In this document: piece after piece, positions 20,674-33,100 of the stretch
Position numbering within the stretch: position 1 is the stretch's first letter
Layout of the letters: each line of letters begins with the position of its first letter
Assembly: GCF_018812025.1 (NCBI RefSeq)
Contig: NC_063044.1
Span: forward strand, 74,991,741 to 75,055,740
Source: Megalobrama amblycephala
Lineage: Eukaryota; Chordata; Actinopteri; Cypriniformes; Xenocyprididae
DNA: 64,000 nucleotides
Reading direction: 5' to 3'
Notes under the pieces: model-generated
Database searches by the model: none
Told to the model about the DNA's origin: nothing
Seen by the model: the letters and a program-made list of their open reading frames with translations, nothing else
Translations under genes and position numbers: made by a program

Positions 20674-20810
20674 TCATTAGTGATGTTGTTACATTTTATT
20701 TATTTTAATGGCCTTGAAAACAAATGCATTCAACTTTGGGAAAATGTGTTAAACTGTATTTAAATAGTAGCACAACTGTATTGTGTGAGATTATGTAATT
20801 CAAAGTACAG

Positions 20811-20886
20811 TAGTCAACATTTGAAGTGGATCAAAAAAGTTAGGACAACTTTGATTAAAGGTTTTGATCCGCTTCAAATGTTTACT
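20811..20886. repeat. Short hairpin (MITE-like)
   Basis: AACATTTGAAGTGGATCAAA on the left is mirrored by TTTTGATCCGCTTCAAATGTT on the right around a 25-base loop. Confidence 0.6.
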
Positions 20887-20989
20887 ATATTTTACAAAGT
20901 ATAAGTAATAACAAAGTGTATTGTTATTGACTGCAAAGTGTGTAATGTTTAGTATTTGGAATAAGCCAAAGGTACTGAGCATACAGTAT

Positions 20990-21376
20990 ATACTATAATA
21001 TATTCAGTGTATATTGCTTGTGTTTTCTGAAGACACTCGTAATTATTTTGTAATGTACTTAAATCACAAATAAAGTGTACTTACAACACAAATAAAGTAT
21101 ACTGTAATATCACTAATCAAGCATGTAATTAGTCCCTACACAGGCATATACTTAAAGTGTTCTAAGTATACTTGAAGTTGTTCCAATTTAGCACACATAA
21201 GTATACTAAATATACTTAAAGTTGTATTTTTATACAACTTAATTACAACTAAAATATACTTAGTACAAAATTAGTTGTTTCAAAATAGCACACTTTAAGT
21301 TAACTAATCATTAACACACTTGAAATATACTGATAATTAGTCTGGCTGCAAGTATACTTAGTATACTTTTTTTCAC
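20990..21376. repeat. AGTATACTT-rich dispersed repeat
   Basis: Repeated AGTATACTT, AAATATACTT and TACTTAAAGT words, often self-complementary, run to TTTTTTTCACTAGGG. It looks like a non-autonomous DNA element. Confidence 0.45.
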
Positions 21377-21449
21377 TAGGGAGCATAGGAATCTCAACAA
21401 TGGTGACTATCAACAACTTTTTTGTGACTTTCAGAGTGTTTTTATATTG

Positions 21450-22936
21450 TCACAAGTCAAGTCATCTTCATTTATATAGCGCTTTTCACAGTACACATTG
21501 TTAAGCAGCTTCACAGTGACAACAGGAAAATTATTATCAAGCTAAAGTTGGTTTTTGATTGAATCACTTCCGTTGTAAAAATGGTTAATTATTACTTTAG
21601 GGGGCACTTAAATGACACCTTTCCTACTGAAAACTGAATACCTTTAATGCATTACTGTCGTTCATATACGTGTTTAGTCTATAGGTGTGTGTGTTTGAGT
21701 GTGTGTGTGTGCACAGAAGCTTGGTCTTTTAAAAAAAAGTGATATTTGCCTAATTACTTTACTGGTCCACACAATACAGAAAAATTAGTTGTGTCAGGTG
21801 TTATAGGAAGTGTTCCCGGTTCCGGCTGACATAATTTATGCAGCCTAATAATCCTTTAACGGATTTGAAAATATAAATTGATAATGTGTTATGTGTATGC
21901 CAGGTTAAAGAGTTGTGTTTTTAGTCTAGATTTAAACTGACAGAGTGTGTCTGCATCCCGAACAATGCTAGGAAGATTGTTCCACAGTTTAGGTGCCAAA
22001 TAGGAGAAGGATCTACCACCTGCGGTTGATTTAGATATTCTAGGTATTATCAGCTGGCCTGAATTCTGAGATCGCAATAAACGTGAAGGACTATAATGCA
22101 TTAAGAGCTCGCTCAGGTACTGGGGAGCTAAACCATTTAGTGCTTTGTAAGTAATTAACAAGATTTTAAAATCTATACGATGTTTAACAGGAAGCCAATG
22201 CAGTGACGACAGAACTGGGCTAATATGGTCATACTTCCTAGTTCTAGTAAGAACTCTAGCTGCTGCATTTTGTACGAGCTGTAGTTTATTTATCAAGCGG
22301 GAGGAACAACCACCCAGTAGAGCGTTACAGTAATCTAGCCTTGAGGTCATGAACGCATGAACTAACTGTTCTGCATTCTTCATTGAGAGCATATGTCTTA
22401 GTTTAGATATATTTTTAAGATGGAAGAATGCGGTTTTGCAGATGCTAGTAACATGGCCTTCAAATGAAAGATTGGTATCAAAGAGCACACCCAGGTTCCT
22501 AGCTGACGACGAAGACTTAACAGAGCAGCCATCAAGTGTTAGACAATATTCTAGGTTATTACGTGAAGAAGTTTTTGGTCCAAAATTAGAATCTCTGTTT
22601 TTCCTGAATTTAGTAGTAGGAAATTACTGGTCATCCAGTTTTTTATATCAGCTATACATTCTGTTAATTTAGCGAATTGGTAAGTTTCGTCAGGGCGTGA
22701 AGAAATATAGAGCTGAGTATCATCAGCGCAACAATGAAAACTAACGCCATGCTTCCTAATGATATCTCCCAAGGGTAGCATGTACAGAGTGAAAAGCTAC
22801 GGTCCTAGTACTGAGCCTTGTGGTACTCCATATTTAACTTGTGATTGATATGACATCTCATCGTTTACTACTACAAACTGATAACGGTCAGATAAGTATG
22901 ATTTGAACCATGCCAATGCAATTCCACTGAATTGAA
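21450..22936 (-). mobile_element. L2-type LINE, 3' part (RT end to tail)
   Basis: On the minus strand the RT catalytic part (22936-22551) is followed by the C-terminal domain (22488-21889), a 3' UTR and the tail ending AGCGCTATATAAATG...CTTGACTTGTGAC (to 21450). It is 5'-truncated as expected for target-primed insertion. Confidence 0.8.
21889..22936 (-). pseudogene. L2 LINE reverse transcriptase, C-terminal portion
   Basis: Reading down from 22936, the frame shows [29 protein letters not shown] (RT block 4) followed by a stop where L2 has Leu, then HCCADDTQLYISS (the ADD catalytic box) and MTSNFLLLNSGKTEIL. A frame change near 22550-22490 precedes the longer frame 22488-21889 with LDYCNALLGGCSS, VQNAAARVLTRTRKYDHI, LHWLPVKHRIDFKILL and a terminal FKSRLKTQLFNLAYT. 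The order matches L2-clade RT and its C-terminal domain. Stops and frameshifts make it inactive. Confidence 0.8.
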
Positions 22937-23159
22937 GACATGGAAATATCACTAAAACAGGTTTTTCAAATTATACCATCATCATATACCATTATAGGTT
23001 CAATCTAGAACATCCTCCAGATTTGTATAATTCCTTACATGTGCATCATTTTTATACCTGCCTCCTGCTGCTGCTGCTGCTCACTAATCTTCAACAGAAA
23101 CTGAAACAAAGAAATCATTGTTTATACAGTTTTTGCACTGTAATACCCATTTCACAATA
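22937..23159. other. Short unassigned stretch
   Basis: It lies between the L2 and BEL/Pao fragments and contains a (CTG)n run near 23065-23081. No gene was seen. Confidence 0.3.
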
Positions 23160-23164
23160 TCAAT

Positions 23165-24598
23165 GTGCTCTATGAGAGATACAGTGATGTGATTCAAGAA
23201 TATCTGCAGCGAGAGATATGTGAGGAAGTACAGGACAAACAAATAGCAGAGCAGACCAGCACAGAGAAGTATTACATGCCACACCATCCAGTAATCCGAG
23301 ACGATAAGGCAACAACCAAATTGAGAATAGTGTTTGATGCGTCTTCACATGAAGAGGGTTTGCCCTCCCTCAATGACTGTTTGCTTATCGGGCCTAACTT
23401 AAACCCAGACTTACTCCATGTGCTTATTAAGTTCCGCCTTCACAAGGTTGCCTTCACAGCTGATATTGCAAAGGCTTTTCTGCAGATCGGACTGAAAGCG
23501 AGGGATAGAGATGTTGTGAGGTTCTTATGGACCTATGATCCCTCTTCGCAGAATTCTGAAAGGGAGCTTCGCATCATGAGAATGATCAGAGTTGTATTCG
23601 GAGTTGCGTCTAGCCCTTTTCTGTTGGCAGCAACAATTAGAACGCATCTCAAGCAGTATGAGTCTGAACAGCCAGAAACTGTGGCAGGACTCCGAGAGTC
23701 ACTATATGTGGATGACCTCATTGCAAGCTCACCTGATGTAAACAAAGCCTGTTCTATAACAGCACAAGCAAAGGCCATCTTGGCTGCTGCAGGAATGGAG
23801 CTGCGGAAATGGACAACCAGCTCCTCTGACCTGAGAGCGAGATGGATGAAAGACCAGATTGAAAGCCCAGCAGACTCAGAGACGCACAACGCTGCATTGA
23901 AAGTGTTTGGATTAATATGGAGGCAAGACCATTATGACTTTCTTTTCAACTTGCAGCAAGTGCTGGATGTTTTGAAAAGGAAAGAGAGTACTAAGCGGAG
24001 TGTCCTTCAGATATCATCCCGTATCTTTGATCCAATAGGTTTCCTAACACCCTATACCATCCGTGTAAAATGTCTCTTCCAGGAAATGTGGGAGTGAGGT
24101 CTCAAGTGGGATGAGGAACTACCCCCAGATTTAGCCCACAAATGGAAGCAGTGGTGTGACGAGTTGCCACAGCTACACCTTGTGGCCATTCCTAGATGGT
24201 ATCACATCTTGACAAATCATCAAGGTGAGACAGTCAGGCTCCATGTCTTTTGCGATGCAAGTGAAAAGGCTTACTGTGCAGTTGGATATCTGCAAGCCAA
24301 GAGTGAGACTGCAGAAATGATTTTGACTCTGGTTGCCTCAAAGTCTAGAGTTATAGGTGCTAGGCTAGCTCATAATCTGTCAAAAGCTCTTAAAATCGGA
24401 GAAAGCCAGCTCCATATGTGGACAGACTCAATGATAGTCTTGAGCTGTATCTGCAGTTCGGCACAAAAATGGAAGCCCTTTGTGGCAAATCGAGTGACTG
24501 AGATTCAGAGCCTCACTGAACCAGAGTCATGGTCACACTGCAATGGAAAACACAATCCAGCAGATCTGCCAACAAGAATCTGTAGAAAATTTGATTGA
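23165..24598 (+). pseudogene. BEL/Pao RT and RNase H, one in-frame stop
   Basis: The frame opens within a pol region and carries YYMPHHPVIRD and LRIVFDASSH, DCLLIGPNLNPDLLHVLIKF, FTADIAKAFLQIGL and the catalytic box SLYVDDLIASS, in the layout of BEL/Pao RT. An in-frame TGA at 24095-24097 (MWE*GLKWDEEL) is the only interruption. The same frame then continues with the BEL RNase H (VFCDASEKAYCAVGYL, MWTDSMIVLSC, NPADLPTR) to 24598. The product would copy element RNA in an intact copy. Lack of LTRs and gag shows a dead fragment. Confidence 0.8.
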
Positions 24599-25175
24599 TA
24601 ATCACTTGTGATGGAATGGACCTGATTTTCTCCAGTCAGTGGACTCCGTAGTATCAGCAGATGTAGAGCTTCAAGAAGAAGAGGTAAATGCAGCAATCAG
24701 TTTAGCAGCACAGACGAAAGAGAGACGCTGCTTTACCTGCACAAATACAGCAAACTTAGTACTGTTCTCAGAATAACCGCTTGGGTAAAGAGATTCCTCT
24801 CCAATACACGCTCAAGCGTGAAGGAGCATGGAGAGCTTTCTGCTGAAGAGTTAATGACAGCTGAATTGTATTGGGTCACAATGACTCAAGAGGAGACATT
24901 TGAAAGAGAGATGAATTTGCTCAGGGAAGGACAGAATGTACATAAAGACTCAAAAAACAAGGCCTGATTAGGGTGGGAGGAAGGCTGCAGCAATCTGATC
25001 TCACCTTTAGAGAGCAGCACCCATGGATACTACCTGCTAAACACAGGTATTGTGAACTGTTAATTCAAAACTGTCATGAGAAGGTTTTGAACTCAGGTAT
25101 AAGAGATACACTCATGCAAGTCAGAGACAGATTTTGGATTCTGAAGGGTAGACAGCTCGTTGACACTGAGAAATG
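24599..25175 (+). pseudogene. BEL/Pao linker and integrase zinc-binding region
   Basis: After a decayed linker, the frame 24973-25175 reads MGGRLQQSDLTFREQHPWIL, HRYCELLIQNCHEKVLNSG and RDTLMQVRDRFWILKGRQLV. This is the start of the HHCC-type integrase region in BEL elements. The homology stops abruptly at about 25170. Confidence 0.7.
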
Positions 25176-25194
25176 ATTGTCAGATGGTTTCTGC

Positions 25195-25535
25195 TCAACA
25201 TTTATATATACATGAAACATGCTGTTCAGTGTGAGAAATGAATATTGTAAACCACACTGACTCGACACACATCTGATTTGAACACAGTTTATAGGATATT
25301 CTTTGCATTACTGTTAGTTTCACGTCTTTCTTTCATCATGCTATAGAAAAATCTAGAAATAAAATCATTAATTCATTAGTGTAAATCTGGTTTGTTACTG
25401 AAAGGTTTCCTCTGTCCATGAGTCCTGAATCTAAAAGAGTTTTAAAGTGTTGTAAAGTGATTATTATCATCATCAGCTCCAGTTTGGTCAAACAGAAAGT
25501 ATTCGCACACACTACATGAGCGTCCCTGAAGAAGG
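25195..25535 (-). other. Promoter-side remnant of receptor unit 1
   Basis: TGAAACATGCTGTTCAGTG through CACACATCTGAT and TTATAGGATATTCTTT matches the sequence upstream of the unit 3 leader (59168-59440). The leader exon and TATA-like motif that should adjoin it are missing. Confidence 0.6.
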
Positions 25536-26156
25536 GAGTGTGTTAAAGTCATTAGTTTATCAAAGTGGATTTCTGAACTAACCAGAATAAAGTTATGTGA
25601 ATTATTACTGTATGAACATGAATGAATCATTTCATTATTAGTTTATCTTTGCTGCTGTTCATCCTCACATTACAAGCTCATGAATCACCATATTTGTGAC
25701 AAACATCTCAGGAAAGAGACATATTAAACAATTACAGAGGTTTAATTAAGAAAATTAGTAGAAATCATTCAAAATGAACAAAGATGCTAAAAACAGGAAT
25801 GAAAAGATAAGATATGAGAATCAGCAAATCATCTTCATCACACAGAACAGAGAGAGGATTTTACAAACAGTCTGTCCATTACTGTATTTAATATTATATT
25901 TAAAGCAGTTTATATATGAAGCACAAGAAAATGACATTCAACACTGTAGGAAAATATCCATCAAACCATATAAATGAACATAAATCTGGCCTTTTATTTG
26001 TACAAGATATTTGAATCTAAACTTGATGGTGTCACTATTTCTTCAGGGAGTTTTTCTCTGTTTTCTGAGAAGAAGAAAATCAAACAATGAACAATCCTCT
26101 GTGAGTTTTTGCTGTTTTAAATCTTGTTTCAGATGGTCTCCAAACTCAGCAGTATT
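25536..26156 (-). other. 3' flank and 3' UTR of receptor unit 2
   Basis: Matches the flanks of units 1 (8836-) and 3 (43960-). Contains the polyadenylation signal at 25993-25998. Confidence 0.7.
25993..25998 (-). terminator. Polyadenylation signal, receptor unit 2
   Basis: Minus-strand AATAAA within GTACAAATAAAAGG, about 160 bases beyond the stop codon. Confidence 0.6.
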
Positions 26157-26212
26157 TTATTGTAATATTGTAGGCATCTCTATTTCCTCTGGGTGCTGCG
26201 AGTCCTTCCTCC
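26157..26212 (-). CDS. Unit 2 cytoplasmic tail exon
   Basis: Encodes GRKDSQHPEEIEMPTILQ and TAA. Acidic, 18 residues, no tyrosine. Confidence 0.7.
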
Positions 26213-27150
26213 CTGCAAAATAAAAGCATTGACTGACCTCTCGTATGTGTTTTTACCATGATTGCAGATTGTTCCAGATCAGATGAGTGTGAATCATCAG
26301 ATTGTGTGAAGCTCAAACTCACCAGCTCTTCTTGCACAGATGATCTGAAGAAGAATCACAGTAGGAGCAGCAAACACTGCCATCTCAACAATAATCACAA
26401 TCACTGCAGGAAACATGTGTGGAAGAAGAAGAAGAAGAGAAACTGGACATGACTGAAGTCAAGGGGATTCAACTATGAACAGTTATTGATGAAGCATTTA
26501 CAGACTGACTGATAGTTTAATGGTGTAAAGCTGTCAGTAGAAATGAACGTGTCGTACCTCTGAATAATGATCCAGCAGTCACACAGATGACAGTTTCTGA
26601 TGCTGTGTCAGCTGGACCTGTGGATCACGTCTGTTAGTTCACTTCAACACATCATGACACATATAAGTGAAGTGAGAGACTGATGATGTGTGACAGTGAT
26701 CATGTGATCATGAACCTTGTGTAGGAGCTGCTGCTGTAGTTTGGCTTGATTTCTTCTCAGAGTTTGAGCTGCTGACTGGAATCAGAAGATGAATGTTCAG
26801 ATGTTCATCTGTAGGACATTAACATCATATTTTACAGTAGTAATAGTTGTTTCTCACCTGAATACTTGACAGTGTATCTGACTGAGGTCTGGAGTTGATT
26901 TCTGCGAGTAAGCTGACATCTCCACTCTCTGTTGTCATCTTCATTCAGGAGTGTTGTAGTCAGAGTGATGATACACTGATCTGATGAGAATAATATCTGA
27001 TATCTGGAGTCTGTCTTCAGATCAACACCAGCCTGATTCACCCACAACAGCTGAAGACCCTCATAACGAACCCAATAATCACAGGGGAATACAGTATACA
27101 ACTGACAGGAGAGAGTCACAGAGCGACCTGGACTGATCTCAGTCTGTGAG

Positions 27151-27181
<31 letters not shown>

Positions 27182-30100
27182 ACACTGAAACTGAACACAA
27201 GACACAAATCACAGACTCTTCAATCATCATGTGAGTTTAAAGGGAGAATCTGCTCTTTTTAAATTGATCACATAATCATAAACTTACCATGAAGAACATG
27301 CAGATAGACATAAGCATCAGGTTCTTGTTCTCCATTCACATATTGTCTGCAGGTATATAATCCATAATCTTCTTCTGTGACGTTCTTGATGTTCAGAGAG
27401 CAGTCAGACCCCAGACTCAGTCTCTCATGTCTCTCTGTGTCTTTATTCTTTATCCCTCCATCAATCAGTTCAACTTCTGCTGAATGTCTGAAACTGTTAT
27501 AGATCCATGTAGTTGAGTTGCAGTCAGAAAGAGTATTATTACAGGGCAGACGGACATTTTCACCAGGACTGATGAACACATGATCATAATCCACTCCACT
27601 GGTACCTGAAACACAGTATATTTAAGTGATCATTATGATATATACTAATAAATGAAGACATGAAACATATCAAGATATAAAGCAGATTTTCTTTCTCCCT
27701 CATGAACACAATCATCACAGTCTCCAGAATAAAGTGTTTGTCTTGATCATGTAGCTGTTGAAATCTCTGAATACGAAGATAATTGTTGATCATCAGATGT
27801 TTGAGTGACTCTATGTCCAGTATCAGGAATAATACAGTATGATCTGTATGTATCAATACACAACTCTGAGATCACAACGTGAATGTGTGCAAGAATAAAC
27901 TGAGCATGTTCAAATCAACTCTTTCCACACTCTAAAAAAATCTGTCATTTTCCTCTATTTTGAAAATCCTGTAAAATTACAAAAGTAGAAAGTAAATTTA
28001 CATATCTGCTGTAAAATAATGTGAAAAGCATGTAACTGTGAAATAACAAAATTTACGTGTTTTTTAAATTTTTTATAGAGAATGAGGAGTTACGTCACAC
28101 ATTTCGGGAAGGCACCGCCATATTGGCAGGATATGCTATCCGTTGCCATGGTTACTTTGACAGCGAGATCGAGAGAAAGAGCAACAGAGAGAGAGCAGAT
28201 TAATTTAATAAATACATTTTGGGATACAGCACAGTTTTATGGGAAGAAATGGAGAAGGAGAAAGTGAAAGGAAAGTGGTTATATCAGGAGAAACTAAATA
28301 ACTCCATTAAGCAGCGTTATTTAGAGAAACTGCTTGACATTAACACCATCGACCCGTATGACCTGCCAGTTACAGAATGGACGAAAAACCCAGAAGCGCC
28401 GCTCACATTCCCTGACATCCTCAATTACCTGGTTTATGGGATCAGAGATGCACAATGAGTTCAGAAGCTTTAAGTCATTAGAAGCTCATCAACAATTTCA
28501 CTGCGACCGGGTGCAAGATCACACTAACCCACACATTTGTCACTGTCAAATGTTATTGCACATTGTTCATTTATTGTCAAGTGTTAGTTTATTCAATTAT
28601 TGTTAGTGTAATTGAAAATTGATAGCTATTTTTTCTGCATGTCTACCTATTGCCTGGTGTTACGACCCGTCCTAATCTAGGGGTTGGACGGATCGGTAAC
28701 CAAGAAATTAAAATAATAAAAGATCTAAATTAACGGAAATTCCTCTTCTCCTGTCCCAGCTCACAAGAATCACCACGTTTTGAAACGAAAACCTTTCTTT
28801 ATTCTCTTCTCACAAGTCAAAAATGAACAGAAGCATTTGCTCGGAAGGGGGACAAAGGCCAAAACAACAAACAAAAGGGAATCTACCTAAGGGTTTAGAG
28901 AAGCTGACTTACCTTACGAACGAAATATAAACAAAAGTACAACAAACTTCCCTAACTCCCCAACTAAACCATAAACAGGAGAAAACAAATTGCACAAAGT
29001 AAAAGTGGCGCTCCCCCCACCTACAGGTTCGCATATAATATAAAGGGGTAAAAGAAACAAGCGTTATTTAACAAGAGTATATGATGAGTTCTTACTGGGC
29101 GTTAAAGTCTCCGTCACACAACTGGGAGAAAACAATTCTCACACATAGACAACAATAGCATCGGTCACACCATAACGATTATTAACAGTCTGGGGCAGGA
29201 GACAGAGGACAGGACACGCGTGGAGCTCACGACGCGCTCGACACAGCTCACAACACAGTCCTCGTTTCCTGCATTTAAGCGCTCCCGCTCTTCCACGTAA
29301 CTTGCCGCAGCTGGTCTCTCAATCAAGCGGCGCTGCCAGAGAGAGAGGGAGAGAGAGATAGAGAGAGAGAGAGAGAGCGTGCACTACACATTATACATTA
29401 CAATAAAATGTATACAAAACACAACACAGTGATACGTCTATGACGTAACAGTACATACATAAAACAAATACGTTCATGACGTAACACCCCCACCCTTAGT
29501 TACAAATCTCGATTTGTAAGAAGTCACATCAAACGAATTAGAATAATTCAGGTATCACCAATGTAAGCTCTAGATAGTGCGTCAGCTATGAGGTTTTCTG
29601 CACCTTTCTTGTAACGTATGTCTAGATTGAACTCCTGTAAAATAAGTGCCCACCTCATTAATCGCTGATTGGAGTTTGACATGCGTGACAGGAACGTTAG
29701 CGGATTATGATCGGTGTAGACCGTAACACAATCACCAGAGCTCAAGTACACTTCGAAGTGTTGTAGGGCTAACAATAAAGCCAGAGCTTCTTTCTCGATG
29801 GTACTATAATTTTGCTGACACCTGGTAAACTTCTTGGAGAAGTAACTGACAGGATGTTCGATACCAGTATCATCAGTCTGCATAAGCACTGCACCGGCAC
29901 CGCGGGCACTTGCGTCAACCTGCAAACTAAATGGCAAATCAAAGTTTGGGGCAGACAAGACTGGAGTATTGCACAATAGATCTTTAGCAGAGCAAAAGGC
30001 AGACTCACACTCATTACTCCACACAAATTTTTGTTCGGTTCTCAGGAGATCTGTAAGAGGCGCAACCACAGAGGCAAAGTTCTTGCAAAACCCTCTGTAA

Positions 30101-33100
30101 TACCCGGTCATTCCTAAGAAATGTCGTAGTTCACGTTTATTGGTTGGCGAAGGAAACTCTGCAATGGCTTCAATCTTTGCATTCACCGGCTTAACCTGGC
30201 CCTGTCCCACTAGTTTTCCAAGGTAAGTAACAACAGCCTTGGCAAACTCACACTTGCTAAGGTTAAGCGTCAAAGATGCATTAGCCAAGCGTTTTAAAAC
30301 CAAGTCAAGGGTGTATAAGTGGTCATCCCACGACATAGAATAAACCACAACATCGTCAAGGTACACTTCACAATTCTGCACGTCAGATAACACCATTTGC
30401 ATCAACCTTTGGAACGTGGCAGGTGCGTTGCGCATTCCGAATGCCATCACAGAATATTGCATGAACGCATCTGGCGTCACAAAGGCAGAGATCTCGGAAG
30501 CGCGCGGTGTCAGCGGCACCTGCCAGTATCCTTTTAGAAGGTCAAGCTTCGTAACGTAGCGTGACGATCCCACTCGATCGACACAGTCCTCTATTCTGGG
30601 AAGTGGAAAAGAGTCAGCTTTAGTTACGTTATTCACTTTGCGGAAATCAGTACAGAATCGGAGTGAGCCATCAGATTTGGGCACAAGAATGCAGGGCGAA
30701 CTCCATGGGCTCTGACTGGCTACTGCAAAACCATTACGTACTAAGTAGTCAACCTCATCTCTCATCATTTGACGTTTATGTGGATTAACCCGATAAGCAT
30801 GCTGTTTGATAGGCGTGCTTTGACCCACATCGATGTCATGCACTAACACGTTAGTTTTTGAGGGGACATCATTAAACAGCATTGGATACCTGTTGATCAG
30901 CTCAATGATATCATCGCGTTGTTCATCGGGCAGATAAGAGAGATAAGACAGCAAAGTAGACAGAATGGCAGAATTCGTAAGCCTACCACAAGTGGCTTGA
31001 TAACCCTTGTCAATCAGGTCATCTTCCTCAGACACATTTCTAGAGGGCAGATCAACATTCACAACAGACATGTTCTTAATAATGGGACTGACGTCATTCT
31101 CATTTCGTGTAACATACGCTTTTAGCATATTTACATGGCAGACTCTGCTTTTGCGCCGTCGATCAGGAGTTAAAACAGTGTAGTTAGTGTCACTCAGCTT
31201 CTTTTCAATTTCGTATGGACCAGCGAAACGAGCATGCATAGGAGAATTGGGGACAGGCAGCAGCACAAGCACAGAGTCTCCAGGTTGAAAACTGCGAGCA
31301 ACACTCTTTTTGTCATATCTCGTTTTCATTCTGGACTGAGAGTCAGCAAGATGCTGTTTAGCGACCTCCCAAGCTTTATGGAGATGCTCATGAAACGTAT
31401 TCACATACTGCAAGACTGGCATGAGGGGAGAATTTTTAGAAAGGAACTGCTCACTTATCAACTTCAAAGGTCCCCGGACTGTATGCCCGAACACAAGTTC
31501 AGCAGGGCTGAAACCCAACGATTCCTGTACTGTACTCCTTGTGGCCAACATTAACAGGGGTAAGCCATCTACCCATTCCTTACCAGTTTCGACGCAATAA
31601 GTGCGCAACATTGACTTAAGCATCTGGTGAAAACGCTCGAGCGCTCCTTGCGATTCTGGGTGAAATGCAGTTGACAGTACATGCTCGACTCGCAGCTCTT
31701 TAACCAGCTGTTCAAACATGTGCGAGGTAAAGTTTGTACCACGGTCTGTTTGAATTATTTTAGGTAACCCAAATAAAGAACAAATCTTGATCAATTCTTT
31801 AACCACTGCTTTCGTCGTAATAGAACGCAAGGGCACGGCTTCTGGATAACGAGTGGCTGCACACATTATTGTAAGAATGTACTGGTGACCGGACTTGGCT
31901 TTTGGCAAGGGACCTACACAGTCAAGTATTAGTCTTTCAAAGGGCTCTCCCATCACAGGAATAGGCTGCAGCGGGGCTTGAGGAACCACCTGATTTGGTT
32001 TACCAGCAAGTTGGCAGACATGGCAAGTTTTAATAAATGCAGACACAGAAGACTTCATGCTGGGCCAGAAAAAGTGTCTAGCGATACGGTCGTAAGTTTT
32101 TGTAACACCCAGATGTCCCGAGCAAACATGCTCGTGGGCCAACTTCATTATCTGAATCCTGTAGCTGGCAGGAAGGACAATTTGAAAAGCCACATCACGT
32201 TCAGAGTCTGACGGCTTCCACCAGCGCATCAGTACACCATCATCCCAAAAATAACCTACCGACGTTTTTAGAACTTCTGCTTTATCACTAGCAGCATTAA
32301 CACATTTACTCAATGTCACGTCACCTTTCTGGGCAGCAATTAACTGTTCCCTACCTACTTTCAAGGGAGCGTCGCTTTCGTTCGTACGGTCATCATCTGG
32401 GTGCGGCTGCGGCTGAACAATTAATTTACACTCTGTATTCTCCGGTAATGAAACCAGGAATGAGCTAGAAAGATCAAGTACATCACTAAATTTCACTAAA
32501 TTTCTCACTCTACAAACGTTTGCCTGGCTGTCTTTGAACAAGCTCTGAACTTTTGTCTGTACGCTTCTGGAACCAGTTCGTAAGCGCGCAAAACAGCCAA
32601 TTTCACAATATCATAGTCCAGTGAATCCTCAATTGGCAAAGCCGCACACACCTCCTGGGCTTTGCCAACGAGATTGCACTGCAACAATAATGCCCACATA
32701 TCGCAAGGCCACTTTAATTTACCCGCGACCCGTTCGAAAGCCACAAAGTACGAGTCTACTTCGGTTTCGCGGAAAGGAGGTACAAGTTTAACGTACTTAC
32801 CTACATCGAAGTCAGGCTGTTGCCCAACCTCAGAAGTACTGGAAGGGGGTCTGGTGCGCGGTGATGGAACCGGCTGGTTACGCAGTCTCTGGACTTCCAG
32901 CTCCAGTTTACGTAACTTGACATCCCGATCAGTTTTTAACTCAAGTTCTTTTAATCGGAGTAATTGCGTATCGTGCTCTTGTTTTTTTAACGCAAGATCT
33001 AATTCTTTTAAACGAATGGTAACTTCAGGATCTACAAACTGAGGAGACTTTCTATCACTTACCGAATCTGCACCGTCAGACGCGGCCTCTCCGTCAGTCT

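Larger units (their letters stand above)
23160..25175 (+). mobile_element. BEL/Pao retrotransposon fragment
   Basis: RT, RNase H and the integrase zinc-binding region are present in order, with no LTR, gag or integrase core. It lies between the L2 fragment and the promoter-side sequence of receptor unit 1, and may be what removed the unit 1 leader exon. Confidence 0.75.

Noticed and set aside
29769..30026. Secondary frame inside the Gmr1 pol
   Set aside because: Shadow of the 997-codon pol frame with no motif of its own.
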